DNA of 64,000 nucleotides from Cryptomeria japonica (Eukaryota; Streptophyta; Pinopsida; Cupressales; Cupressaceae). The stretch is taken from contig NC_081414.1 of NCBI RefSeq assembly GCF_030272615.1, positions 819,092,396-819,156,395 of the forward strand, written 5' to 3'. The notes beneath the pieces are model-generated. The model did no database searches. It was not told the origin of the DNA and saw only the letters and a program-made list of their open reading frames with translations. The position numbers and the translations under genes were made by a program. This document shows, piece by piece, positions 10,807 through 21,469 of this stretch. The stretch's first letter is position 1; each line of letters starts with the position of its first letter.

Positions 10807-12966
10807 AGGGGTCATATTGTGTCCTACGACCCCTTAGGACACCATATGACCCCTTAGGTGTCAGAGTTTTGTAAGTGATGTTAGCACTACTTTTTATATT
10901 ATAATAATGGTTCATCTTGTCACCTTATGACACACTATGATCCATTAGGACACCATATGGTGTTGTTAGGAGTCATATGGTGTCCTAAGGGGTCATGGGA
11001 CACCATATGATCCCTAAGAACAACATATGACACCTTATGACACAATATTGGGTCATTATGGGTCCTATGGTGTCCTAAGGGGTCATATTGTGTCCTATGA
11101 CACCTTAGGACACCATATGACCCCTTATGAAACCAAATTATGTTGTTATGGGTTATATTGTGTCCTAAGGGGTCATATTGTGTCATATGACCCCTTAAGA
11201 CACCATATGACCTTTTAGAACACAATATGAACCTTTAAGACACTATACAATGTTGTTATGGGTCATATGACCCCTTATGACACTATATGGTGTCATTAAG
11301 GGTAATATGGTGTCGTTAAGGGTAATATGGTGTCCTAAGGGGTCATGGGATACCATATGACCCCTAAGGACAACATATGACCCCTTATGACACCATATTG
11401 GGTTGTTATGGGTCCTATGGTGTCCTAAAGGGTCATATTATGTCCTATGACCCCTTAGGACACCATATGACCCCTTACGATACCAAATTGTGTCATTATG
11501 GGTAATATTATGTCCTAAGGGGTCATATTGTATCATATGACCCCTTAAGACACCATATGACCCCTTGGGACATAATATGACCCTTTACGACACTATACGG
11601 TGTTGTTATGGGTCATATGACCCCTTATGATCCCTTATGACACCATATGGTGTCGTTAGGGGTCATATGATGTCCTAAGGGGTAATGGGATACCATATGA
11701 CCCCTAAGGACAACATATGACCCCTTATGACAACATATTGGGTATTTATGGGTCATATAGTGTCTTAAGGGATCATATTGTTTCCTATGACCCCTTAGGA
11801 CACCATATGACCCCTTACGATACCAAATTGTGTCCTTATGGGTCATATTGTGTCATATGACCCCTTAAGACACCATATGACCCCTTAAAACACAATATGA
11901 CCCTTGACAATACTATATGGTGTCGTTATGGGTCATATGACCCCTTGTGACACCATATGGTGTCATTAGGGGTCATATGGTGTCCTAAGGGGTCATAGGG
12001 TACCATATGACCCCTAAGGACAACATATGACCCCTTATGACACCATATTGGGTTGTTGTGGGTCCTATGGTGTTCTAAGGGGGCATATTGTGTCCTATGA
12101 CCCCTTAGGACACCATATGACCCCTTATAACACTAAGTTGTGTTGTTATGGGTCAGATTGTGTCCTAAGGGGTAATAATGTGTCATATGACCCCTTAAGG
12201 CACCATATGACCCCTTAGGACATAATATGACCCTTTATAACACTATATAGTGTTGTTATGGGTCATATGACCCCTTATGACTCCTTATGACACCATATGG
12301 TGTCGTTAGGGGTCATATGGTGTCCTAAGGGGTCATGGGATACCATATGACCCTTAAGGACAACATATGACACCATATTGGGTTGTTAGATGTCCCATGG
12401 TATCCTAAGGGGTCATATTGTGTCTTATGACCCCTTAAGACACCATATGATCCCTTACGATACCAAATTGTGTCATTATGGGTTATATTATTTTATATGA
12501 CCCTTTAAAACACCATATGACCCCTTAAGACATAATATGACCCTTGATGACACTATATGGTGTCTTTATAGGTCATATGATGCCTTATGACCCCTTATGA
12601 CACCATATGGCATTGTTAGGGGTCATATGGTGTCCTAAGGGGTCATGGGATACCATATGACCCCTAAGGACAATATATGACCCCTTATGACACCATATTG
12701 GGTTGTTATGGGTCCTATGGTGTTCTAAGGGGTCACATTGTGTTTTATGACCCCTTAGGACACTATATGACCCCTTACGACACCAAATTGTGTCGTTATG
12801 GGTCATATTGTGTCTTAAGGGGTCATATTATGTTATATGACCCCTTAAGACACCATATGACCCCTTAGGACACCATATGACCCTTTATGACACTATACAG
12901 TGTTGTTATGGGTCATATTGTGTCCTACAGAGTCATATTGGGTCCTATGTCCCCTTAAGACAACAT
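10807..12966. repeat. Palindromic minisatellite array with a 310-360 bp higher-order period
   Basis: The array is built of about 20-bp variants of CATATGACCCCTTAGGACAC and their reverse complements, alternating in orientation, so many neighbouring units can pair as hairpins. A marker block (GG-A-ACCATATGA followed by CCCTAAGGACAAC) recurs near 10986, 11347, 11687, 11999, 12337 and 12647, giving the higher-order spacing. Peptides such as HMTPYDTILG arise from the repeat and are not genes. The array resumes at 20702 beyond the copia insertion. Confidence 0.92.
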
Positions 12967-12971
12967 ATGAC
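12967..12971. repeat. Target-site duplication, left (ATGAC)
   Basis: ATGAC lies before TGTTGGCAAT and again at 20697-20701. It falls inside the minisatellite unit. Confidence 0.92.
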
Positions 12972-14517
12972 TGTTGGCAATATAGCATTATAACAAACAA
13001 TGAAAGATTGTTGGCACTTCAAAAGGATATTGAGAAGGTTGTTGATGATTATGGATATAACTGATGAAAGATGTTTTACTATCTTGATATTATTATTTTG
13101 TCATTGATGTCAAGAAATTGATTTTCTAATTCAGTATGATGTTGTCATATCTTGAGAAGTATGATGTGAATAATATAAGGATGTCGGTAAAAGACACATG
13201 AAAGAATATGATGAATAAGGGGATGAATAAGGTATTCAATGGGCAACTATTACTGAGTTAGACAATGATGAGATCATGATGTTTTAGATTGTTTTAACAT
13301 CATACATATGTTGTAAATTGTAAAGGTTAATACTATACTATGTTACCGAGCAAAGAACCTAGTCGGTAAACCCTAAGGAACCTAGTTGGTAAACCCTAAG
13401 GTTATCGCTATCGGTTAATGAAGGTGGAATGTCTACCGAGTGAAGTTTAGTATTTACTGAGTTGTTACCGAGTTGTAACTGAGCTATAACAGAATGCATT
13501 AAATGTTTGCATGCATTATTTAATGAAGGAAGCTAATGAGCTAGAACTGATTGAATGATTGGTATGTCGTTAATATAGTTTGTTAATGAATCTAAGGCAA
13601 TAGAAAGTCAACATGAAGATCTACAATGCAGATTGAACCGCAATACCGTGGCACAAGTTCCAAGACTAATATGCAAGTTCTAAGGTGGGGTAAAACATTT
13701 TCAGATCGAAAGATGCATTGATCCTGGACAAGATTGAAGATCTGATGGCTACGATTGATCATGGGAAATGTGATCAAGGAGATTAAGCGGTTACCTAATT
13801 GTTTATAAATAGGAAACTGTTGATAAACAATGTATGCGGGCAAGTGTATGCATAGGGATGCTACATAGTGATTACTGAGCACAGAAGCCTGAAGACCTAT
13901 TTGAATAACAGAGTATAGAAGCCCAGCAGATAGACAAGATTACTTCTATGTCTAGATTGTATTGATCAAATAAGAATCTGCTTTAGCATTTTAGATGTGA
14001 AGTTGCAGATAGATTTTATTACTGTTATTTTGTGAAGTAACAAAAAATCTCTTAACCGAGTGGACTTAACAGTCTTATTTGTGAAACCCTCTAGCAAGGT
14101 GACATTCTGATTGAGTGTTTGAAATCCTTTAACAAGGTCACTTCTAACAAGGTGAAGATCCTAACAGATCTGAGGTAAATCCCTTAACTGGGTCACATCT
14201 AGCAATGTGTTTGTAATCTTTAACAGGATTTTCTTTTAACCGAGCATACTCTAGAAGAGTATATTTCTTAGTGGGTCTGAAATCCCACAGTGGTTTTTCC
14301 CTATTTGGGTTTCCACGTTAAATCTAGTGTTATGAGGTTTATGATGTTTATATGCTTTTGAGTTTGCGTGTTGAACAGTTTTGGCTATATTATTGAAATA
14401 TATGTTACCGAGGTTGAATCTAATGTTTTTATGGAAGATTAAGTTTGTATGATTCACCCCCCCCTCTCATCTTGTTGGCTATTGGATCTATACTTATATT
14501 AAGTATCAGAACTATCA
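12972..14517 (+). repeat. 5' LTR of the first copia element
   Basis: It begins TGTTGGCAAT and ends AACTATCA. It is 25 bp longer than the 3' LTR, mainly from a short duplication of a CCTAGT-GGTAAACCCTAAGG block near 13360. A TATA box lies at 13804. Confidence 0.92.
13804..13810 (+). promoter_or_regulatory. LTR TATA box
   Basis: TATAAAT in a GTTTATAAATAGG context, conserved at 19985-19991 in the other LTR. Confidence 0.6.
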
Positions 14518-14519
14518 AT

Positions 14520-14531
14520 TGGTATCAGAGC
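14520..14531 (+). promoter_or_regulatory. Primer-binding site, initiator-Met tRNA type
   Basis: TGGTATCAGAGC starts 2 bp after the 5' LTR. It is the standard primer site of plant copia elements, complementary to the 3' end of initiator methionine tRNA. Confidence 0.9.
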
Positions 14532-14582
14532 TTTGGGCTTTGGAAGGAAAAGTTTAAAGGCACTTGAGTTAAAGATCCAAAG

Positions 14583-15521
14583 ATGTATACGAGGGATGCA
14601 CCAAAACAGAACAAGTCAAGTTTCTCTACATGGCAGAAAAGGATGAAGCTACATCTATCAGGAGTTGGAGAATATGCTGTATACTATCTGGAGAATGATT
14701 TTGTTACACCGAGCACCTATCCATTGACTATGTAAAAAATAAAGGCAAAGCAAGAACATATTGAAGCAATGATTGAAATAACATCTACATTGACCAATTC
14801 AGAGTTTAATGACCTAGAAGGCTGCAATGATGCAAAGGCAATGTGGGATAAGCTCATATCAGTATATGGAGGAGATGAACATGTTCAAAGAGAAAAAGTA
14901 GATAGTCTAAAAGGACAACTTGAATCTATGAGGATGAATGAAGGTGAGAACATAACTCAGTATAGTACAAGACTAAAGGAGATTGTCAATCAAATCAAAG
15001 GAGTAGGTGGAACTATTGAAGAAAAGGATATAACAAGTAAGTTGTTGAGAACCCTTCTACCAGCTTATGCAATTTGAGTATTTGCAATCAATGAATTGAG
15101 GTCTGTACCTAATATGCCAGTTTCTTTAGATGCTACTATTGGTAAGCTACATGCATTTGAGTTAAGTAACTTTGATAACAGTGGATCTTCGGTAAATAAA
15201 GTTGAATCTACATTTAGTTATTTTCATCTTGATGAATCTAATGATTTCAATGAAAGAAAGTATAAGTACTTTGAAGGAGATCACAGTGGAGCAAGTGAAA
15301 TATTTCATAGGAACATGGAGGTAGTGTACAAACTGTATGAGGAAATCAGAAAGCAAGAAGAGTTTGAAGCATTATTAGCCAAAAGGTTACCGAGAGGCAA
15401 AGGTAAGCATAAAGAAAAGCTACCTTTGAAATGTTTCAATTGTGATAAGATAGGACATATGGCTTCTAACTGTCCTGACAAAGATTTTACTAAAAAGAGA
15501 GATTACCGAGATGACAGATAG
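14583..15521 (+). pseudogene. copia Gag
   Basis: The frame opens with ATG at 14583. It carries the copia Gag block with WDKL and SVYGGD (from about 14840) and ends in a zinc knuckle, CFNCDKIGHMASNC (15430-15471), that keeps all four ligands. In-frame stops occur near 14731 (TAA), 15075 (TGA) and 15519 (TAG). The TGA falls where related Gags usually read Arg, fitting CGA decay. Gag packages the RNA into the virus-like particle. Dead copy. Confidence 0.88.
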
Positions 15522-15935
15522 ATAGATAATCACTATAGAGGACACCGAGACTTCATAAGAAGAGATAGAAAGACATGTTTAATAGTTGATGAGGAATCCA
15601 ATGATGATAAATCAGATGAGACTGATATAGAGGAAGTAGTTTATGTGGCTATCAAAGATGGATTAGATGAAGAAAGGTATGAAGAAAAAGCCCTAATATC
15701 TCACATAAACACTAATGATTCTTGGATCATAGATAGTGGATGCTCACATCATATGACAGGAGATAAACAAAAGTTTGTTATATTAGAAGATTATGATGGA
15801 GGCTATGTTAGATTTGGTAATGATGCACCATGTCCAGTGAAAGGTAAAGGATCTATAACACTTCTGGACAATGCAAGATGCAATGATGTTTATTGGGTTG
15901 AAGGTTTGAAATACAATTTGTTGAGTGTAGCATAG
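15522..15935 (+). pseudogene. copia protease region
   Basis: The same frame as Gag continues through a linker to WIIDSGCSHHMTGD (15722-15763), the aspartic protease signature with catalytic DSG. It runs on to the GLKYNLLSVA block and stops at TAG 15933-15935. The family consensus has Gln at that point, so CAG to TAG is likely. The protease cleaves the Gag-Pol polyprotein. Confidence 0.88.
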
Positions 15936-17073
15936 CTAAACAACACTGGTTACCAAATAGAATTTCAGAATGGAATTGTCAAAGTTCATGACAAGAATGG
16001 AAAGTTAGCTGCTACTAGGACAAAAACAAAAGGTAACACATTTCACCTTGACTCAACTCGTAACAAGTGTTTGCACGCAAAGTTATATGATACCTGGTTA
16101 TGGCATAAAAGGTTTTGTCATGTAAATTTTGATAATCTGATCAAAATAAGTAAGAAGCATAGAGTAAGAGGTCTACCGAGTCTTGAAAAAACCTAAGAAT
16201 GCTATGTGCCGAGGATGCTAGATGGGTAAGATGACAAGATCAAGCTTAACAAGTAAGTCTTACACTTCTAAGGGAATTTTAGATCTAGTGCACACTAATC
16301 TTTGTGGTCCTATGAAAGTTCAAAGTTATTATGGTGATAAATATTTCATATTATTTGTGGATGACTATTCAAGGATGATGTCAGTAATATTTTTAAAAGA
16401 AAAATTAGAATATTTTCAAATGTTTAAATGGTACAAGGCAAGAGTTGAAAATGAAACAGGAAGACAACTAAAATGTCTTAGATCAGATAGAGGAGGAGAG
16501 TTCACATCTAATGAGTTCAACTTATTTTGCAATGATCATGGTATTAAAAGACAAGTCTCTGCATCAAGAACTCCACGGCAGAATGGAAGAGATGAGAGAA
16601 GAAACAGATCTATTGTGGATTGTGCTAGAACACTGATGATTGAAAAGAAGGTACCCCAAACATTTTGGAGAGAAGCAATAAGCACAACAGTTTACACCTT
16701 GAACTGAGTACAATTGAAGAAAGGTACTTTGAAGACACCATATGAAACCTGGTATGATAAGAAACCTAATGTAAGTTATTTTAAAATCTTTGGGAGTAGA
16801 TGCTATGTTCACAAAGATGATAGAAATGGTAAGTTTGATCAGAAAAGTGAAGAAGGAATGTTTCTAGGTTATTCTTCTAGAAGCAAAGCATTTAAATGTC
16901 TGATCAAATCATCTAACAAAATAGTAGAAAGTGCAAATGTGAAAATTGATGAATTTGCAGAAAGAAATGATGAAGGAAACTCCAAAGAACCAAAATATTA
17001 TGAAGGATTTGTCTATGTGCAACTGGGAAGTCCTACTGAGATAACTGTTGAAGAAAATGAAGAAAATATCTAG
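15936..17073 (+). pseudogene. copia integrase, frame-broken
   Basis: The pre-integrase block LWHKRFCHVNFD is near 16100-16135. A frame change follows at an A-run near 16189, and then the core domain starts at 16222. The first catalytic position reads HTNLCGP, with Asn where Asp is expected. SDRGGEF supplies the second acid and the DERRNRS block the third Glu, with 35 residues between them. A TGA at 16705 falls where related proteins have Arg. The segment ends with the FLGYSSRSKAFKC block. Integrase would insert the cDNA; this copy cannot be functional. Confidence 0.87.
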
Positions 17074-18246
17074 TTACCGAGTGATGAAGAAGATCATACA
17101 GAGCCTATCAAGACTGTATTAACCAAGTATGTCAGAAGACATCATGCACCAAGTCAGATTATAAGAGATAAGGATGATCCAATGATGACAAGGAACAAAC
17201 TGAGATAGAACACATGTTTGATATCTGAATTTGAACCGAGAATAGTAAAAGAGGCATTTAACAGTGAAGATTGGATAAATGCTATGACAGAAGAGATTGA
17301 TCAAATCAAGAAGAATGACACATGGACACTAATTCCAAGATCGAAGGACAAAAATATAATCGGTACAAAGTGGATTTTTAGAAACAAGCTAAATGAAAAA
17401 GGAGAGGTCATTCGAAACAAAGCAAGACTAGTTTGCAAAGGTTATGTTCAAGAAGAAGGAATTGATTATGGTGAAACTTTTGCACTTGTTGCTAGACTTG
17501 AAGGAGTAAGAACATTGTTGGCCTATGCTACTTTCAAGAACTTCAAGGTATATCAAATGGATGTCAAATCTACATTTCTGAATGGAATATTAGAAGAAGA
17601 AGTTTTTATTGAACAACCTAAAGGATTTGTTGAAGACAAGAGTAAAGATCAGGTATGTAAATTGAACAAAGCTTTATATGGTTTGAAACAAGCACCAAGA
17701 GAATGGTATGAAAGATTGCACTCTTATTTGATTAAGATTGGTTTTATAAGGACAAGTGAGAACAACAATATGTACATGAAGAATGATGAAAATGGAATAC
17801 TAATCGCAACCATATTTGTTGATGATATTATATTTTGTGGAAATGACTCTTTATGCAAGAACTTTGGAAATGAAATGAGCAAAGAATTTGAGATGTCATT
17901 AATCGGTGAGATAAAGTATTTTATAGGTTTACAGATACTGCAATTGAAAAATGAGATTTTCATTACTCAATCCAAGTACATAAAGGAAATATTGAAGAAA
18001 TTTGGAATGGAGGATTCAAAACCAATAAGTACTCCTATGACTACCAACTGTAAACTATCAAAGAATGATGAATCTGCATCTATTGATGAGATACTTTACC
18101 GATCCATGATTGGAAAACTTCAATATGTTGTTCACAGCAGACCAGATATAGCACATGCAGTAGGTATAGTTGCAAGATTCTCTGCAGATCCTAAGGAAAC
18201 ACACATGACAACAATCAAAAGAATATTTATACTTGAAAGGCACTGA
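17074..18246 (+). pseudogene. copia reverse transcriptase
   Basis: The open stretch from 17218 has the [18 protein letters not shown] block, the [11 protein letters not shown] motif and the FVDDIIF active-site box (about 17815-17835). PVAR reads LVAR here. A TAG precedes it at about 17206. The frame shifts at the end, where it overlaps the RNase H frame by about 14 bases. Confidence 0.9.
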
Positions 18247-18766
18247 GGATTATGGCTTAGTATATCAAAATGGAAATGATTTTGTTTTAAAATTTTATAC
18301 TGATGCTGATTGGGTAGGCAACATTGATGACAGAAAAAGCACAAGTGGAGGAGCTTTCTTTTTAGGAGAAAGACTAGTGAGTTGGCTTAGCAAGAAACAA
18401 GGATGTGTTTCACAGTCAACAGCAGAAGCTGAATACGTTGCTGCAGCATTGAATTGTACCAACATTGCATGGATCAAACAATTGTTGGAAGGTATAAATG
18501 AGAAAGTTACTGAGCCAGTAACTATATTCTGTGACAATACTAGTGCCATTAATATTTCAAAGAATCCTGTTATGCACTCTAAGACAAAGCACATCTCTAT
18601 CAAATATCATTATCTTAGAGAAGAAGCTCAAGAGAAGAAAGTGGTGCTGGAGTATGTTAGCACAAAGGAACAAATAATAGATATCTTCACCAAGCCACTA
18701 CCAAGGGACACTTTTGAATATCTCATAAGTAAGTTAGGGGTCCTACCCCTATCTTCTATTCACTGA
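18233..18766 (+). pseudogene. copia RNase H and polyprotein C-terminus
   Basis: This continues the polyprotein one frame over. It contains DADWVGNIDDRKSTSGG, the STAEAEYVA block, FCDNTSAI and the C-terminal KEQIIDIFTKPLPRD motif typical of plant copia RNase H. The catalytic acids look intact. Confidence 0.9.
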
Positions 18767-19161
18767 TCGAGTTCGATGAAAGCATCAATCTGATGACTCT
18801 ATCGAATATCTTTTGGGAGTTGATGCTGACTTACACCCTTTAGGATGTTTTCTAAAGGTGAACATGAATTATTACAGGAAATATTATAGGGAACAAGAAT
18901 TGAAGACATAATGCTCTGACCGAGATAGAATTGATACACAATAGTAGGAAATCACTTCATACAGGAAGAAATTATGCTTTAAGTTCTTTACTTTTTGGCA
19001 TTGTTGTCAAAGGGGGAGAAGACTAATGAGAAGACTACAGATTGGAAAGAAAACTGAAGAAAACGGGAGAAGTCTAATGTATGGGGGAGAGCATTTTAGC
19101 ATTTCAAAATCACAACAATCCGTATCTTTTAAGGTCAAATCAATTGGTTTTTCCATCAATG
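18767..19161 (+). other. 3' untranslated part of the copia interior
   Basis: About 400 bp between the RNase H stop and the polypurine tract; no gene seen. A CAAAGGGGGAGAAG purine run at about 19009 precedes the real tract. Confidence 0.6.
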
Positions 19162-19175
19162 CCAAAGGGGGAGAT
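19162..19175 (+). promoter_or_regulatory. Polypurine tract
   Basis: CCAAAGGGGGAGAT abuts the TGTTGG start of the 3' LTR. Confidence 0.85.
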
Positions 19176-20696
19176 TGTTGGCAATATAGCATTATAATAG
19201 ACAATGAAAGATTGTTGGCATTTCATAAGGATACTGAGAAGGTTGTTGATGATTATGGATATAACTGATGAAAGATGTTTTACTATCTTGATATTATTAT
19301 TTTGTCATTGATGTCAAGAAATTGATTTTCTAATTCAGTATGATGTTGCCATATCTTGAGAAGTATGATGTGAAGAATATAAGGATGTCGGTAAAAGACA
19401 CAGGAAAGAATATGATGAATAAGGGGATGAATAAGGTATTCAATGGGAAACTATTACCGAGTTAGACAATGATGAGATCATGATGTTTTAGATTGTTTTA
19501 ACATCATACATATGTTGTAAATTGTAAAGGTTAATACTATACTATGTTACTGAGCAAAGAACCTAGTCGGTAAACCTTAAGGTTATCACTTTCGGTTAAT
19601 GAAGGTGGAATGTCTACCGAGTGAAGTTTAGTATTTATCGAGTTGTTACCGAGTTGTAACTGAGCTATAATAGAATGCATCAAATGTTTGCATGCATTAT
19701 TTAATGAAGGAAGTTGATGAGCTGGAACTGATTGAATGATTGGTATGCAGTTAATATAGTTTGTTAATGAAGCTAAGGCAATAGAAAGTCAACATGAAGA
19801 TCTACATAGCAGATTGAACCACAATACCCTAGCACAAGTTCCAAGACTAATATGTAAGTTCCAAGGCATGGTAAAATGTTTTCAGATCGAAAGATGCATT
19901 AAACCTGGACAAGATTGAAGATCTGATGGCTAGGATTGATCATGGGAAATGTGATCAAGGAGATTAAGCGGTTACCTAATTGTTTATAAATAGGAAACTA
20001 TTGATAAACAATGTATGCGAGCAAGTGTATGCACAGGCATGCTACATAGTGATTACCGAGCACAAAAGCTTGAAGACCTATTTGAATAATAGAGTATAGA
20101 AGCCCAACAGATAGACAAGATTAGTTCTATGTCTAGATTGTATTGAACAAATAAGAATCTTCTTTAGCATTTTAGATGTGAAGTTGCAGATAGATTTTAT
20201 TACTATTATTTTGTGAAGTAACAGAAAATCTCTTAACCGAGTGGACTTAACAGTCTTATTTGTGAAACTCTCTAGCAAGGTGACATTCTGATTGAGTGTT
20301 TGAAATCCTTTAACAAGGTCACTTCTAACAAGGTGAAGATCCTAACATATCTAAGGGAAATCCTTAACTGGTTCACATCTAGCAATGTGTTTGTAATCTT
20401 TAATAGGATTTTCTTTTAATCGAGCATACTCTAGAAGAGTATATTTCTTAGTGGGTCCAAAATCCCATAGTGGTTTTTCCCTATTTGGGTTTCCATGTTA
20501 AATCTGGTGTTATGAGGTTTATGATGTTTATATGCTTTTGAGTTTGCATGTTGAACAGTTTTGGTTATATTATTGAAATATATGTTACCGAGGTTGAATC
20601 TGATGTTTTTATGGAAGAATAAGTTTGTATGATTCACCCCCCCTCTCATCTTGTTGGCTATTGGATCTGTACTTATATTAAGTATCAGAACTATCA
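19176..20696 (+). repeat. 3' LTR of the first copia element
   Basis: It matches 12972-14517 with scattered, mainly C/T and A/G, changes. It ends AACTATCA and is followed by the ATGAC duplication and resumed minisatellite. Confidence 0.92.
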
Positions 20697-20701
20697 ATGA
20701 C
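20697..20701. repeat. Target-site duplication, right (ATGAC)
   Basis: Identical to 12967-12971. Confidence 0.92.
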
Positions 20702-20868
20702 CCCTTACGACACCAAATTGTGTCATTATGGGTCATATTGTGTCCCAAGGGGTCATATTGTGTCATATGACCCCTTAAGACACCATATGACCCCTTAGGA
20801 CACAATATGGCCCCTTATGACACCATATTAGGTCATTATGAGTCCTAAGGGGTCGTATGACCCCTCTC
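20702..20868. repeat. Continuation of the palindromic minisatellite
   Basis: The same CATATGACCCCTTA units as 10807-12966, separated from them only by the copia insertion. Confidence 0.92.
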
Positions 20869-21025
20869 CCCTAATCTCTCTCTCCCTCTCCCCTACTCTC
20901 TCTCTCTCTCTCTCTCTCTCTCCCCCTCTCCCCTAATATTTCTCTTTCTCTCTCCCCCTTTCCCCAAATCTCTCTCTCCCTCTCCCCTAATCTCTCTCCC
21001 CCTCCCCCCTCTCTCCTCTCTCCCC

Positions 21026-21101
<76 letters not shown>

Positions 21102-21139
21102 CTACCCCTCCCCCCTCTCTCCCCTAATCTCTCTCTCTC
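20869..21139. repeat. (CT)n polypyrimidine tract, about 270 bp
   Basis: Pyrimidine-only CT repeats with CCCCTAA interruptions. It is the inverse complement in composition of the (GA)n tract at 10388-10806, and both carry an ATTAGGGGAGAG-type junction word. Confidence 0.93.
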
Positions 21140-21469
21140 TAAATATGAGTACTCAAATCGGATATCCAATTTTTGCCATTGTCATTAATGTGGCAACAGT
21201 AAAAAAAGGTGGCAATGAGAATTATTTTTGGGACCCCCAAATTTATGCATTAAAATCGGATATCCGATTATATCGGATTTTTGATTTTTGTAAATAAAAA
21301 AGAGCCTTGTGGGCCATTTTGTGGATTCCAACAACCCACATTCTTCAAATTCTGGTTTGTGTCGACAATCACGAGTTTTTAGATAGGTTGAGACAAATTT
21401 GTGCTTTTGAGAGATTCTTAAAGTCAAATATTACATTGTCAATCATTTAGGAGAATCTTTGTGGAGGTA
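21140..21469 (+). other. Left terminal region of the two-gene DNA element, with palindromes
   Basis: ATCGGATATCC occurs near 21158, and the perfect palindrome AATCGGATATCCGATT lies near 21254. A block GTGGCAACAGTAAAAAAA near 21190 resembles the reverse complement of the right-end sequences near 30890 and 37040 (GTGG-AAT--TAAAAAAA). These look like terminal and subterminal repeats. The exact left end is not resolved. The region also includes the 5' leader of gene A. Confidence 0.5.

Larger units (their letters stand above)
12972..20696 (+). mobile_element. Ty1/copia LTR retrotransposon, degenerate, inserted in the minisatellite
   Basis: The element is 7.7 kb with TG...CA LTRs (12972-14517 and 19176-20696), a 5-bp target duplication, a TGGTATCAGAGC primer site and a polypurine tract. 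Domain order Gag, protease, integrase, reverse transcriptase, RNase H identifies Ty1/copia. Several stops and two frame changes make it non-functional. The short motif TTACCGAG recurs through LTRs and coding region. Confidence 0.95.

Noticed and set aside
10327-10915. Long open frames encoding Ser-Leu or Arg-Glu repeats
   Set aside because: They are produced by the (GA)n microsatellite; all frames of such a tract lack stops.
10935-12868. Several 60-95 codon frames with similar GSYGVLRGH peptides on both strands
   Set aside because: They recur with the minisatellite period and on both strands, so they reflect the repeat.
10807-12966. CRISPR-like regular repeat spacing
   Set aside because: Units are contiguous, palindromic variants with no unique spacers, in a plant nuclear context.
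21461-21469. GTG as start of gene A
   Set aside because: Plant nuclear genes rarely start at GTG and an ATG in the same frame follows at 21470.
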